NCBI GenBank assembly: GCA_021201475.1
Contig: JAJQEV010000059.1
Span: 10,906-74,905 of the forward strand
DNA: 64,000 bases
Direction of reading: 5' to 3'
From: Clostridiales bacterium
GTDB taxonomy: Bacteria; Bacillota; Clostridia; Oscillospirales; Oscillospiraceae
In this document: piece after piece, positions 42,130-50,620 of the stretch
How positions within the stretch are numbered: position 1 is the first letter of the stretch
How the letters are laid out: every line of letters begins with the position of its first letter
Position numbers and translations under genes: made by a program
Notes under the pieces: generated by a model
Database searches by the model: none
Seen by the model: only the letters and a program-made list of their open reading frames with translations
What the model was told of the DNA's origin: nothing

Positions 42130-42200
42130 TCCCCCGGCGACAGGCAGAGCGTACCCCGATTGGGTACGGGAAGCAAATCTCTGCCTGCTTCGTCGGGGGA
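42130..42200. terminator. Long three-tier hairpin between convergent operons
   Basis: Outer stem of 11 bp (TCCCCCGGCGA / TCGTCGGGGGA, one G-T), middle stem of 9 bp (CAGGCAGAG / CTCTGCCTG) after a 2-base bulge, inner stem of 7 bp (CGTACCC / GGGTACG). It lacks a proper T-run, so it may end both operons or be a mobile palindrome. Confidence 0.5.
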
Positions 42201-42245
42201 ACAATGCGTCCTGATAGGAGGATTCAGACGCTTCGTTTCGGGAGG

Positions 42246-45194
42246 TTAGTTTTCAGTGGCTTGCTGCTGCGCACGATAACGCCTGCTCTTGCGCACTCGC
42301 AGAATCACACAGGCCGCGATAGCCAGCACTGCAACCACGTCAAAGGCAATCAGCGCAGTCTTCCAGATGTTTATGCTTTCATGCGCTTCGGTTACATAGA
42401 TGGAGTCGGGATTCTCCTCCGCGTACTGCTGGGCGGTATAGGCGGCCTCCAGGTACATATAGGTCACGTTTTTCGCCGCACGGCGGAGCGCCTGCTGATA
42501 GCTGTTGGAGGAAGTCTCGTACATAAAGGTGCCGTCGCTGAGCCAGCCGTCCATCCACAGGTCGCCGCCGACCCGGAGCATTTGGTCGCCGTTCATATAG
42601 ACCTGATGGTCGGCGTAGTCCGTCAACACGGCCCCCTGGAAGTTCCACTCGTCCCGGAGCACACTGGTCAGCAGCGCTTCGCTGCCGCCTGCCCAGACAG
42701 CGCCCAACCGGTTGTAGGCGGACATGATACCGGTGCAGTCGGCATCTTCCACCAGCATACGGAAGGGGCTGAGATAGGTTTCCCGCAGGGTCTGCTCCGT
42801 CATCCAGGTGTACACGCCGTCACGGGCTGCTTCCTGGTCGTAAACTACGAAGTGCTTCACGAAGGTGTAGATGCCGGTATCCTTGGCGCCCTCTACCGTC
42901 AGAGAGCCGAACACGCCGGTGAGGTAGGAGTCCTCGGAGTAATACTCGTAGTTCCGCCCGCCGAAGGCGCTGCGGTGCAGATTGACGCCGGGCGCGTACC
43001 AGCCAGTCAACCCAAACTGAACGGCCTCCGCGCCGCTGGTCAGGCCGAACTCATAGGCCAAATCTTTGTTGAAGGTCTGGGCCAGGGTGGTGGGGTTGGC
43101 AAAGCCCTTGCCTGTCGTGCCCCAGCTGAAGCTGCCAATCTGGGTGGGGCCGTCCAGCTCGTAGGTCTGGATCTTGCCGATGGAGGACAGCGCCCCGGTT
43201 TTGCTATAGGCGTGGAGCACCATGTTCTCCATCTCATCAATGGTCAGCTGATCCAGAAGATCTTCCCACTGCGCATCGTCATAGTCCGCGCCCAGGGCAT
43301 AGCCCAGCTCGCTGATGGAGCCGTCGGCGTTGGTGATGGAGAGGCCGTTGTCTGCGCCGGTGGTGATGGCCTCGTCATCCTCATCGATCCAGGCCTCCGC
43401 CATTCCTTCGGTGTACAGATTCAGCTCGGCTACGTTGTCGGTCATTGCCCGATCCTCTGCCAGCTCGGAGGGGAAGGTCCCCTTAAAGTCAGCACGGGTC
43501 AGATAGGTGATGTTGGCGTCAGAGTCGCTGCCGTCCAGGGACACGCCATCCACAGCGTCCTCACCGGTGAACAGGTTGGAGACCTCTGCGCCGGTATCCG
43601 GATCTTCAGGATACTGAATGTTCTGAGAGATGGTGCAGGTGAAGCTGTCCACCACCTCATGGGCGTTGCGGGACAGCATGAAGATGTAGTCTCCCTCATC
43701 CAGCTCGTAGCCGGTGAAGCCGTTGTTATTAGCGTCGTAGCAGTCATAGGAGGCCATGTCGTACACGTCCAGGGTCAGGGTGACCTCCTGGCTCTCGCCA
43801 GGCTGAAGCAGGTCGGTCTTGGCAAAGTCTGCCAGGTTGACCGAAGACTTCTCAATGCCGCCGGTGTAGTAGGGCGGATTGTAATACAGCTGCACCACGT
43901 CCTTGCCGGCCACATCGCCGGTGTTAGTGACCTTCACGGTGACGGAAACGGTGCCGTCCTCGCTCAGTTCGCCGGAGGCAGCGTCCACGATCTCCCACTC
44001 AAACTTGGTGTAGCTCAGGCCGTAGCCGAAGGGGTACTGCACCACGCCGTCATAGCCTTCGCCGTACTCGTTGGAAACGTCATCCCAATAGCCCTCGGTG
44101 TCGGCAGTTTCATACCACTTGTAGCCAACATAGATGTTCTCTGCGTAGTCCACATAAGCGACGCCCTCGTAGGTGGGGCTGTCTCCCACGTTGCCGTTGG
44201 TGGTGCCGTCCGCCGGATAATAGCCGTCGCCGTTGGTGTAATAGCCCAGCCCTTCAAAGCCGCTGTTGGCGTAGGTGGAGGAGGTAGTCAGGTCATATAC
44301 ATAGGTGTCTGTCAGGTGACCGGAGGGGTTAATCTCACCATACAGAGCATCGACAACGGCCTCTGTCCCGTCATCACCGGTGCAGCCCACCAGCATACAG
44401 GCATCCACGCCCTCGATGGTCTCAATCGCACCCACCGACATCTGGTTCGTGGTGTTCAGAAGGACAATGACGTTTTCATAGTGACTGCCCACATAGGTCA
44501 GCAGTTCTTCCTCCTCTGTGGAGAGATCCAGATAGGTGCGGGTATCGTCGGTGATGTAGTCGCCGCCCTTGGTGGTCTGCTTGTACTGTACCTTGGGGCA
44601 ATCGTTGCTCTCGCCGGTGTAGCGGCCAAACACCACGATAGCGGTGTCGGAATAGGCCTCCGCATTGGCCAGCAGTTCCTCGCTGTAGTAATCCGTGTCG
44701 GAGACGGAGGGCTCGTACAGGCGGCTCTGGTCGTCATAGTAGGAGTTCAGGGAGGTCCGAACGCCGTACAGCGGCCGCTCGCTGAGGAAGTCGGTGTACA
44801 TATCGGTCAGCTCGGTGTTGTACTCAATGCCGGCCGCTTCCAGTGCGCCCAGAAGATCCACTTCTGCATCACTGCTTCCGCCGGAGCCGGAACCGCCGCT
44901 GATCCACTGGGTGGAGGACCAGCCGAACACGTTGACCTTGGTGACATCGCTGCTGAGAGGCAGGGTGTCATCGTTGTTTTGCAGCAGAACCAAGCCCTCA
45001 CCCTCGATCTCCTGCGCCAGCTCGTCAGCAGCGTCGGACAAATCGCCGGTCAGGGTAGGCTGGCTGCCCAGATAGGAGTCCAACGTGTCCTGCAACGCGA
45101 AGCAGGCTGCGTTGACCCCTATGGCCACTACCAGCAGCAGGCAGATCAGCACCAGACCAATCTTACCCGGTTTTTTCACTTGCTTTTCATTCAT
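42246..45194 (-). CDS. Glycoside hydrolase family 3, circularly permuted, membrane-anchored
   Basis: 982 residues. An N-terminal membrane helix (about 12-31) and a C-terminal one (about 948-968) followed by RVRKSRR frame an extracellular enzyme. Domain order is inverted. The GH3 C-terminal domain comes first (GLVLLQNNDDTLPL, 67-80), then a fibronectin-III-like domain (about 400-540). The GH3 N-terminal barrel follows (APGVNLHRSAFGGRNYEYY near 736, nucleophile Asp in VLTDYAD near 857). Inverted GH3 enzymes are known, for example in Ruminococcus albus. Likely a beta-glycosidase; substrate unknown. Confidence 0.85.
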   Translation of the reverse strand: MNEKQVKKPGKIGLVLICLLLVVAIGVNAACFALQDTLDSYLGSQPTLTGDLSDAADELAQEIEGEGLVLLQNNDDTLPLSSDVTKVNVFGWSSTQWISGGSGSGGSSDAEVDLLGALEAAGIEYNTELTDMYTDFLSERPLYGVRTSLNSYYDDQSRLYEPSVSDTDYYSEELLANAEAYSDTAIVVFGRYTGESNDCPKVQYKQTTKGGDYITDDTRTYLDLSTEEEELLTYVGSHYENVIVLLNTTNQMSVGAIETIEGVDACMLVGCTGDDGTEAVVDALYGEINPSGHLTDTYVYDLTTSSTYANSGFEGLGYYTNGDGYYPADGTTNGNVGDSPTYEGVAYVDYAENIYVGYKWYETADTEGYWDDVSNEYGEGYDGVVQYPFGYGLSYTKFEWEIVDAASGELSEDGTVSVTVKVTNTGDVAGKDVVQLYYNPPYYTGGIEKSSVNLADFAKTDLLQPGESQEVTLTLDVYDMASYDCYDANNNGFTGYELDEGDYIFMLSRNAHEVVDSFTCTISQNIQYPEDPDTGAEVSNLFTGEDAVDGVSLDGSDSDANITYLTRADFKGTFPSELAEDRAMTDNVAELNLYTEGMAEAWIDEDDEAITTGADNGLSITNADGSISELGYALGADYDDAQWEDLLDQLTIDEMENMVLHAYSKTGALSSIGKIQTYELDGPTQIGSFSWGTTGKGFANPTTLAQTFNKDLAYEFGLTSGAEAVQFGLTGWYAPGVNLHRSAFGGRNYEYYSEDSYLTGVFGSLTVEGAKDTGIYTFVKHFVVYDQEAARDGVYTWMTEQTLRETYLSPFRMLVEDADCTGIMSAYNRLGAVWAGGSEALLTSVLRDEWNFQGAVLTDYADHQVYMNGDQMLRVGGDLWMDGWLSDGTFMYETSSNSYQQALRRAAKNVTYMYLEAAYTAQQYAEENPDSIYVTEAHESINIWKTALIAFDVVAVLAIAACVILRVRKSRRYRAQQQATEN

Positions 45195-45311
45195 GTCGCA
45201 TTTCTCCTTTTATAACTGCCCCGGAAGAAGCCGTGCCAGCCTCCTGCCTGCGCCGTCCGTCCGGGCGATGATTTCACAGGGCGAGCTTCCTCCGTCCTGT
45301 TGATGGGGTTA

Positions 45312-45719
45312 TTATAGCAATGTGGTTTGTTTTTTGTGGGAGAATTCGTAACCGGTTGTTTTCAATTCGCAGTTGGCAAAACGTCCCCGCCTGCGGTGGT
45401 TCTCAATGGCAGAGATCAGTTCCTGTTCGTCTGTGAATTTTCTCAGATAGTACATCTCAGATTTCAGGATTCCCCAGAAGCCTTCCATTGAGCCATTGTC
45501 GATGCATCTTTCCACCCTGGACATACTCTGTGTTATCTCCGCTTTCTCCAATTTCGCACGGAATAGCTTGCTGGTATACTGAAAGCCACGGTCACTATGG
45601 AACAGCGGGTTTGCGTCTGGATTCCTTTCAACCGCCTCGTCGAAGGTATCAAATACCAGCCGGTTGTTGTTACTGACACCAATTTTGTATGCCACGATTC
45701 GTCTGTCGTACAAGTCTAA
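45312..45719 (-). pseudogene. IS3-family transposase OrfB remnant
   Basis: LDLYDRRIVAYKIG, PLFHSDRGFQYTSK and GFWGILKSEMYYLRKFTDE are the rve integrase core of IS3 OrfB. The N-terminal half is cut off exactly at the end of the neighbouring IS5-type element, and the C-terminus diverges after ISAIENH. It is not functional. Confidence 0.85.
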
Positions 45720-46858
45720 GGCACCACCGCACAATGACGAGAAAAATCCCACGCCATTTGCCAAGAACGGAAAACAGCGTGGGAAGATGGGCTTCTTATC
45801 TTACAAGGGCATAACAAATCAAACCGCCAGGCAGGACCTGTCAGCCAAAATCAGATTTGCCAGCGCAAACATCATATTCAGTTTTGCGACCTGTTTTCGC
45901 AGGCCCCGGTATCGTGTCTTTCGGAAGCGAAGCTGTCCTTTTACAACGGCGAAGACGTGTTCCACTTTTGCCCGGACGGAGGATTTCTCATGTTCTCTGC
46001 GCTTCAATTGTCCCTGCGAACGGGCAGATTGTTTCCTGATTTGCGATGGGCGACGATTGATTTTGTACCGGATCCGTTTTCCCGCTTTGTTCTTTTTGAG
46101 TGCATCTTCCCGCTTTTCAGCGCCAAGGTAACCGCTGTCTCCGTAGACTTCCTCTTCCTCTCCGGTCAGCAGCTTTGGCGTCATGGTGACATCATGGATA
46201 TTGGCGGCAGTCACCTCAACGGTATGTACCAATCCGCTGTCTTTGTCTACACCCACATGAGCCTTGTATCCAAAGTGCCAGGTGTTCCCCTTCTTTACCG
46301 AATGAGCCTCCGGGTCGCGTTTCTTCTCACGATTCTTTGTAGAAGACGGAGCGGAAATGATCGTGGAATCTACGATCGTTCCTTTTTTCAAAAGCAGGCC
46401 TCTTTTCATCAGCAACTCGGTAACCTGAGCAAAGAACTTCTCCTGTAGCCGGTTCTCTACCAGAATAGTTCGAAACCGGCCCAGTGTATCGCCGCTTGGA
46501 ACCTGATTACTTGAGTCCACACCACAGAAATCCGAGAAAGCACGGCTGTCGACCACCTCGGCAACCGTGGCCTCGTCAGATAGATTGTAGAGATTTTGCA
46601 GCAGATATAGTCGCAGCATCAGTTCCAGATCATAGGGTTTATTGCCGCGCTCTCCTTTATAATAGCACGGCTGAATCATGGAAATCCATTCTCCCCAGGG
46701 AACAATACGCTCGATCTGTTCAAGAAATTCTTTCTTTTTCGTCTGCACCTGGGCCAATTCGTCATTCAGGGCAGACAGGCTGATTTGTTTATCCATAGTC
46801 ATATTATTATACCACATTCGGCGACTCATTGCACTCTTTATCTTTGTGTGATGGTGCC
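45720..46858. mobile_element. IS5-family insertion sequence
   Basis: 1,139 bp bounded by imperfect terminal inverted repeats: GGCACCACCGCACAATGA at the left, and at the right the complement GGCACCATCACACAAAGA. It contains one transposase gene. It interrupts an IS3 remnant whose other half is missing. A clear target duplication is not seen. Confidence 0.8.
45819..46802 (-). CDS. IS5-family transposase
   Basis: About 327 residues from MTMDKQISLSALNDEL; the frame stays open to 46865, beyond the likely start. DDE residues: Asp in GTIVDSTIIS, Asp in YGDSGYLGAEKRE, Glu in VRAKVEHVFAVVK. The N-terminal DUF772-like part has PCYYKGERGNKPYDLELMLR. The frame is complete, so the element may be active. 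Confidence 0.92.
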   Translation of the reverse strand: MTMDKQISLSALNDELAQVQTKKKEFLEQIERIVPWGEWISMIQPCYYKGERGNKPYDLELMLRLYLLQNLYNLSDEATVAEVVDSRAFSDFCGVDSSNQVPSGDTLGRFRTILVENRLQEKFFAQVTELLMKRGLLLKKGTIVDSTIISAPSSTKNREKKRDPEAHSVKKGNTWHFGYKAHVGVDKDSGLVHTVEVTAANIHDVTMTPKLLTGEEEEVYGDSGYLGAEKREDALKKNKAGKRIRYKINRRPSQIRKQSARSQGQLKRREHEKSSVRAKVEHVFAVVKGQLRFRKTRYRGLRKQVAKLNMMFALANLILADRSCLAV

Positions 46859-46863
46859 ATAAC

Positions 46864-46896
46864 ACAAGCCGCGAACAGGATTTGTTCGCGGCTTGT
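46864..46896. terminator. Hairpin downstream of hisB
   Basis: ACAAGCCGCGAACA / TGTTCGCGGCTTGT, perfect 14-bp stem, 5-base loop, followed by GATTTTC on the plus strand and GTGTTATGG on the minus strand. Confidence 0.6.
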
Positions 46897-46915
46897 GATT
46901 TTCAAGATGTCTGCA

Positions 46916-47506
46916 TTACAGGCTGCCCTTGGTAGAAAGCACGTCCTGTATCCTCGGGTCAATTTGGGCGGCGGCGTCCAGCGCCTTGGCAAAGGCTTTG
47001 AACATGGCCTCCATGATGTGATGGTCGTTTTCACCATAAAGGACCCTGATGTGGAGGTTCATCCCCGCCGCATAGCTGACGGCGTAAAAGAACTCCCTGG
47101 CCATCTGGGTGTCCATCCCGCCAACGCTCTGGTTGGTAAAGGCCGCATCATACACCAGGTAGGGCCGCCCGCTCAAATCCACCGCGCACAGCACCAGTGC
47201 CTCGTCCATGGGCAGGATACAGCTGCCATAGCGCTTGATGCCCTTCTTATCGCCCGCCGCTTCCCGGATGGCTGTGCCCAGGACAATACCGGTGTCCTCG
47301 ATGGAGTGATGACAGTCCACGGCGAGGTCACCATCGCAGGCCACCTTCAGGTCAAACAGGCCATGCCGGGCAAAGCCCTCCAGCATATGATTGAAAAAGC
47401 CAATCCCAGTCTCAATCCTGCTGCTCCCCGTTCCGTCCAGGTTCAGGGTCAGGCTGATTTTCGTTTCCTTCGTATTGCGCTCCACCGCTGAAATTCGCTC
47501 TGGCAT
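46916..47506 (-). CDS. hisB: Imidazoleglycerol-phosphate dehydratase
   Basis: 196 residues from MPERISAVERNTKETKI, preceded by GGGAGG. The two manganese-binding clusters CHHSIEDTG and NDHHIMEAMFKAF are intact. It catalyses the sixth step of histidine synthesis. No other his gene is nearby, so the pathway is scattered in this genome. Confidence 0.95.
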   Translation of the reverse strand: MPERISAVERNTKETKISLTLNLDGTGSSRIETGIGFFNHMLEGFARHGLFDLKVACDGDLAVDCHHSIEDTGIVLGTAIREAAGDKKGIKRYGSCILPMDEALVLCAVDLSGRPYLVYDAAFTNQSVGGMDTQMAREFFYAVSYAAGMNLHIRVLYGENDHHIMEAMFKAFAKALDAAAQIDPRIQDVLSTKGSL

Positions 47507-47564
47507 AACTGTTTCCTCCCTGCAGGGCATCCCGCCCGGTCGATGCTTTTATTATAAGGGGAAA

Positions 47565-48551
47565 TCACGGTTTTGTCAAAGGAAACGTGAAAGCCTGCTC
47601 CTGCATGATTGCGCAGGGAGGCCGCGCCCAGCGGAACAACTCCCACAGCAGGCAGACCACCGCCAAGGAAAACAATACCAGCCCGCCTATCCCGGCCTCC
47701 GGCCAAAGCGCCTTTAACAGCGGCAGAAAACAAACGTGCAGCAAATAGGGCGGCAGCGTATCCCCGCCAAGCTTTGTAAAGGGAAATCGCCTTGCAGGTA
47801 TCGATGCCAGCACCAGCGCCCCCAGGCTGACTGCAGCGGCAAAGCACAGCAGCCGCAGCAGCATCCCTTCCGCTGGTGCCATGCGATAGTACCGATACCC
47901 CTCCGCCTGGTAGAGGAAGGTATAGGGTACCTCCCGGAGGACGATGCAGGCCGGCAGAACCCCCAACAGGGAGACCGCCAGCAACCTCCACCGCATCCTC
48001 CGGCCTGGGCCGTCCCGCAATCCGACCGGGCAAAGCATCCCCAACAGCACATAAGGGAAGAATACCACCATCCGGGACAGAGACAGTTCCCGCCCCATCG
48101 GCAACAGTCCACAGCCCAGGGAAACGGCGATGCTTGCGGCCAGCAGAATCCCGCGCCAATACTGCGACCGGTTTTCCAACAGTAACGCGCAGCCTCCGCA
48201 AAGAAGCGACCACCAGCACAGGCTCAGCAGATACCACAGGTGCCAGTACGGAACAGCCAGCGTCTGGCTCTTGTCCAGCAGGGCAAACCCGCCCTGTATC
48301 AGAAGATAGAACAGCAGGGCCGTCTTTGCCTGCCGAAGGCAAGATTTCACTGTTTTCAGGTGAAGGCCGGACACAAAGGCGAACAGCGGTATATGAAAGA
48401 GGTAAATTATTCTGTAAAGCAGATTCCCCTTCATGCCAACCTGTTCCATGCTGTGGCCCAGCACCACCAGCACCAGCAGGAACAGCTTCACATTACAGAG
48501 GTAGGCTGCCCGCTTTTTAATCACCGGCCGCTTCTGTTTCTCCCGTTCCAT
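47565..48551 (-). CDS. Acyltransferase-3 family membrane protein
   Basis: 328 residues from MEREKQKRPVIKKRAAYL. About ten membrane helices; KLFLLVLVVLGHSME contains the family histidine, and FHIPLFAFVSGL follows. The start lies within the end of the anti-sigma gene. Such enzymes O-acetylate surface glycans or lipids. Linkage to an ECF system suggests envelope-stress control. Confidence 0.8.
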   Translation of the reverse strand: MEREKQKRPVIKKRAAYLCNVKLFLLVLVVLGHSMEQVGMKGNLLYRIIYLFHIPLFAFVSGLHLKTVKSCLRQAKTALLFYLLIQGGFALLDKSQTLAVPYWHLWYLLSLCWWSLLCGGCALLLENRSQYWRGILLAASIAVSLGCGLLPMGRELSLSRMVVFFPYVLLGMLCPVGLRDGPGRRMRWRLLAVSLLGVLPACIVLREVPYTFLYQAEGYRYYRMAPAEGMLLRLLCFAAAVSLGALVLASIPARRFPFTKLGGDTLPPYLLHVCFLPLLKALWPEAGIGGLVLFSLAVVCLLWELFRWARPPCAIMQEQAFTFPLTKP

Positions 48552-49800
48552 AGTACAATGCCTCCGAACATACCTCAAGATAGAGCGCCGCTGAAAACGC
48601 ATTCAGAAACAAATCAGCCTTGTTGCCCTGGGTGCGCACAGAGCCGCCCCCGAAGGTCAGCCCGCCGTCGGAAAACAAGGTGATTCCCCCGTCGCTGGCA
48701 GAGTCCCCTGTGAACCACAGGTCAAATTCCAGCTGCCACCAGTTGCCGTCCTCGCCCGAACAGGCATAGGCGTTGGAGAAGCGAAACTGGGAGATGCCGC
48801 CGTTTTCCTCCGTCCACTGCTCCATGCTGGCGGCGAACTGCTCCCTGGACGCTGCGTGCCAGGCATCATAGCCCATATCCAGGTATGGCTCCGCCTGGGC
48901 TTCAAAGGCCGCCTGTTCGTCCTCCAGGTTTTCTTTCATGGCCTCCCAAATCAGTTCCGGCATGCAGTCATAGTCGTAGATGAGGTAATCGTCGGCATCC
49001 AATTCGTCCGGCGCAGCGATGAAGCTGTCCGCATAGCCCATGTAATAGGCATTGCCCTGGCTGTCCTCCACCAGTATGCTGCTGGAATAGGAGACATCTC
49101 CATTCCATTCTTCTTCAGCTTCCTCCAAAGTGTTCAGATGGCCCTGCTCCTCCAGCGTCTCATAGGCCGCCGCGGGAATCAGGAAGGGCGAGCCTCCCGT
49201 CTGGCTGTTCTGGTAGACCGTTTCCCAAAACGCCAGCGCTTCCTCTTCTTCCAGTTCGACGGTATCTCCGGCTAAATAGTCCTCCACAAGCTCCGGTGCC
49301 AGCATCCACACCTCGCCGTCGATGGTGACGGCCTGATAATTCTCCAGTTCGTCCAGCCGCTCGCTGTCATACACCGTCAGATTCTCCCAAATCGCCTCGG
49401 TATCCAGTAGGTCATAAGCTTCCTCAAAACTGCCATCCTGCAAAAGCGAGAGGAACCGGCAGCTCTTTGCAACAGGAATCAGGTTGGTGAAGCACAGACC
49501 GTCCCCCCGCACCTGGGCCGCCGTCATCAAAATCAGCGGGATAGCCACCAGCACCGCCACCAGAGAGAGCGCCCAGCGCCGACGTACCCGCCTCATCCCC
49601 CGCCGGAAGCGGGTGGATGCTTCTCCCTCTGTTGGGAGGGGGACAGTCTCAGTGCTCTCCGCCCTCATGCGCTGATAGCACGCCTGGCACCCCTCACATT
49701 CCTGCAAGTGCTGCTCCAGCGCCGCCCGGCTCTCCTCAGAGCAAAGTCCGTCCACATACAGCGGCAGCAGATCCCGCGCAATGCCACATTCCAGCTTCAT
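48517..49800 (-). CDS. Anti-sigma factor with zinc finger and large extracellular domain
   Basis: 427 residues from MKLECGIARDLLPLYVDG. The zf-HC2 zinc finger is H31-x3-C35-x2-C38 (HLQECEGC). One membrane helix (about 80-100), then a long acidic extracellular region with EEAYDLLDTEAI, FLIPAAAYETL and a Tyr/Trp-rich end. Overlap with the ECF gene marks it as its anti-sigma. The extracellular part probably senses an envelope signal; it matches no domain I recognise. Confidence 0.8.
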   Translation of the reverse strand: MKLECGIARDLLPLYVDGLCSEESRAALEQHLQECEGCQACYQRMRAESTETVPLPTEGEASTRFRRGMRRVRRRWALSLVAVLVAIPLILMTAAQVRGDGLCFTNLIPVAKSCRFLSLLQDGSFEEAYDLLDTEAIWENLTVYDSERLDELENYQAVTIDGEVWMLAPELVEDYLAGDTVELEEEEALAFWETVYQNSQTGGSPFLIPAAAYETLEEQGHLNTLEEAEEEWNGDVSYSSSILVEDSQGNAYYMGYADSFIAAPDELDADDYLIYDYDCMPELIWEAMKENLEDEQAAFEAQAEPYLDMGYDAWHAASREQFAASMEQWTEENGGISQFRFSNAYACSGEDGNWWQLEFDLWFTGDSASDGGITLFSDGGLTFGGGSVRTQGNKADLFLNAFSAALYLEVCSEALYYGTGETEAAGD

Positions 49801-50294
49801 AATCCGTCCTCCTGTTCCAATGCGTCCAACAGTTTTTCCTTGGCGCGGTAATAGGTCACCCGCGCCCAGTTCTCTGTCTTGCCATAGAGTTGGCTGATCT
49901 CGTGAAAGTTCAACGTCCCATACACCCGCAGGGTAAACACGTCCCGGTAGGGCGGCGGCAAATGGGCCAGATGCCAGCGCAGCCGCTCCGCCTGTTCCCG
50001 CTCCGCGAGGGTGTCCGCCGGATCTCCGCCGGACGGGGCTGTCCCCTCCGGCACGTCCTGCACGCTGACCTCCCGTTTTTTGCGGCGGCACTCCTTAAAA
50101 TAGGCGTTCTTCCCGATTTGACACAGCCAGGCAAAAACGCTGCACCGCCCCTCAAACCGGTCAATGTGGAGGAACGCCTGATAGAAGGTCTCCTGGGTCA
50201 GTTCCTCCGCTATATGGCCGTCCCGGCTCAACGCCAGGAGAAAGCGATAGAGGGGCTGCTCATATTCCTCATAAAATTTGGAAAAACCTGCCAC
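49797..50294 (-). CDS. ECF sigma factor
   Basis: 165 residues. Start GTG giving VAGFSKFYEEYEQPLYRFLL, with AGGAGG nine bases upstream; an open frame reaches 50336. Region 2 is IAEELTQETFYQAFLHIDRF, region 4 LNFHEISQLYGKTENWARVTYYRAKEKL. It should direct its own operon. TGTAAC with an adjacent CCGCC-AAA-GGCGG hairpin upstream may be the -35 region. Confidence 0.88.
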   Translation of the reverse strand: MAGFSKFYEEYEQPLYRFLLALSRDGHIAEELTQETFYQAFLHIDRFEGRCSVFAWLCQIGKNAYFKECRRKKREVSVQDVPEGTAPSGGDPADTLAEREQAERLRWHLAHLPPPYRDVFTLRVYGTLNFHEISQLYGKTENWARVTYYRAKEKLLDALEQEDGL

Positions 50295-50552
50295 CTCTCT
50301 CACCCTCCTGAACGCGCCCCGTCTGTGACGAGGCACTGTTTTCCCTTTCCTGTAAATAAGAGCCGCCTTTGGCGGAATCGTTACAAATAATTTTGGAGGA
50401 ATCGTGTTCCCCTCTGCACAGGCACGCTTTCCTAAAACTATTTATCCTCAACCTGTGAATTTTCCTCGGCTACAGGTAGCTGCATTTTCCTCAGACTGTG
50501 GATTTCACGCTACCGCTATCCTGACGCTGTTATGGTGGGGTTTTGCGCTGCG

Positions 50553-50581
50553 TTGACAAATATCTTCAGCGGGAATATAAT
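50553..50581 (+). promoter_or_regulatory. Consensus promoter of addBA
   Basis: TTGACA, 17 bases, TATAAT, a perfect sigma-A promoter about 40 bases ahead of addB. Confidence 0.85.
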
Positions 50582-50620
50582 TATCACAATAATTCCTGCA
50601 TTCAGAAAGCGAGCGTCGTT

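Noticed and set aside
42204-45215. 1,003-residue open frame on the plus strand
   Set aside because: It mirrors the GH3 gene, whose catalytic and domain motifs are clear on the other strand; the plus frame has no recognisable domain and is rich in His, Val and Gly as expected for an antisense frame.
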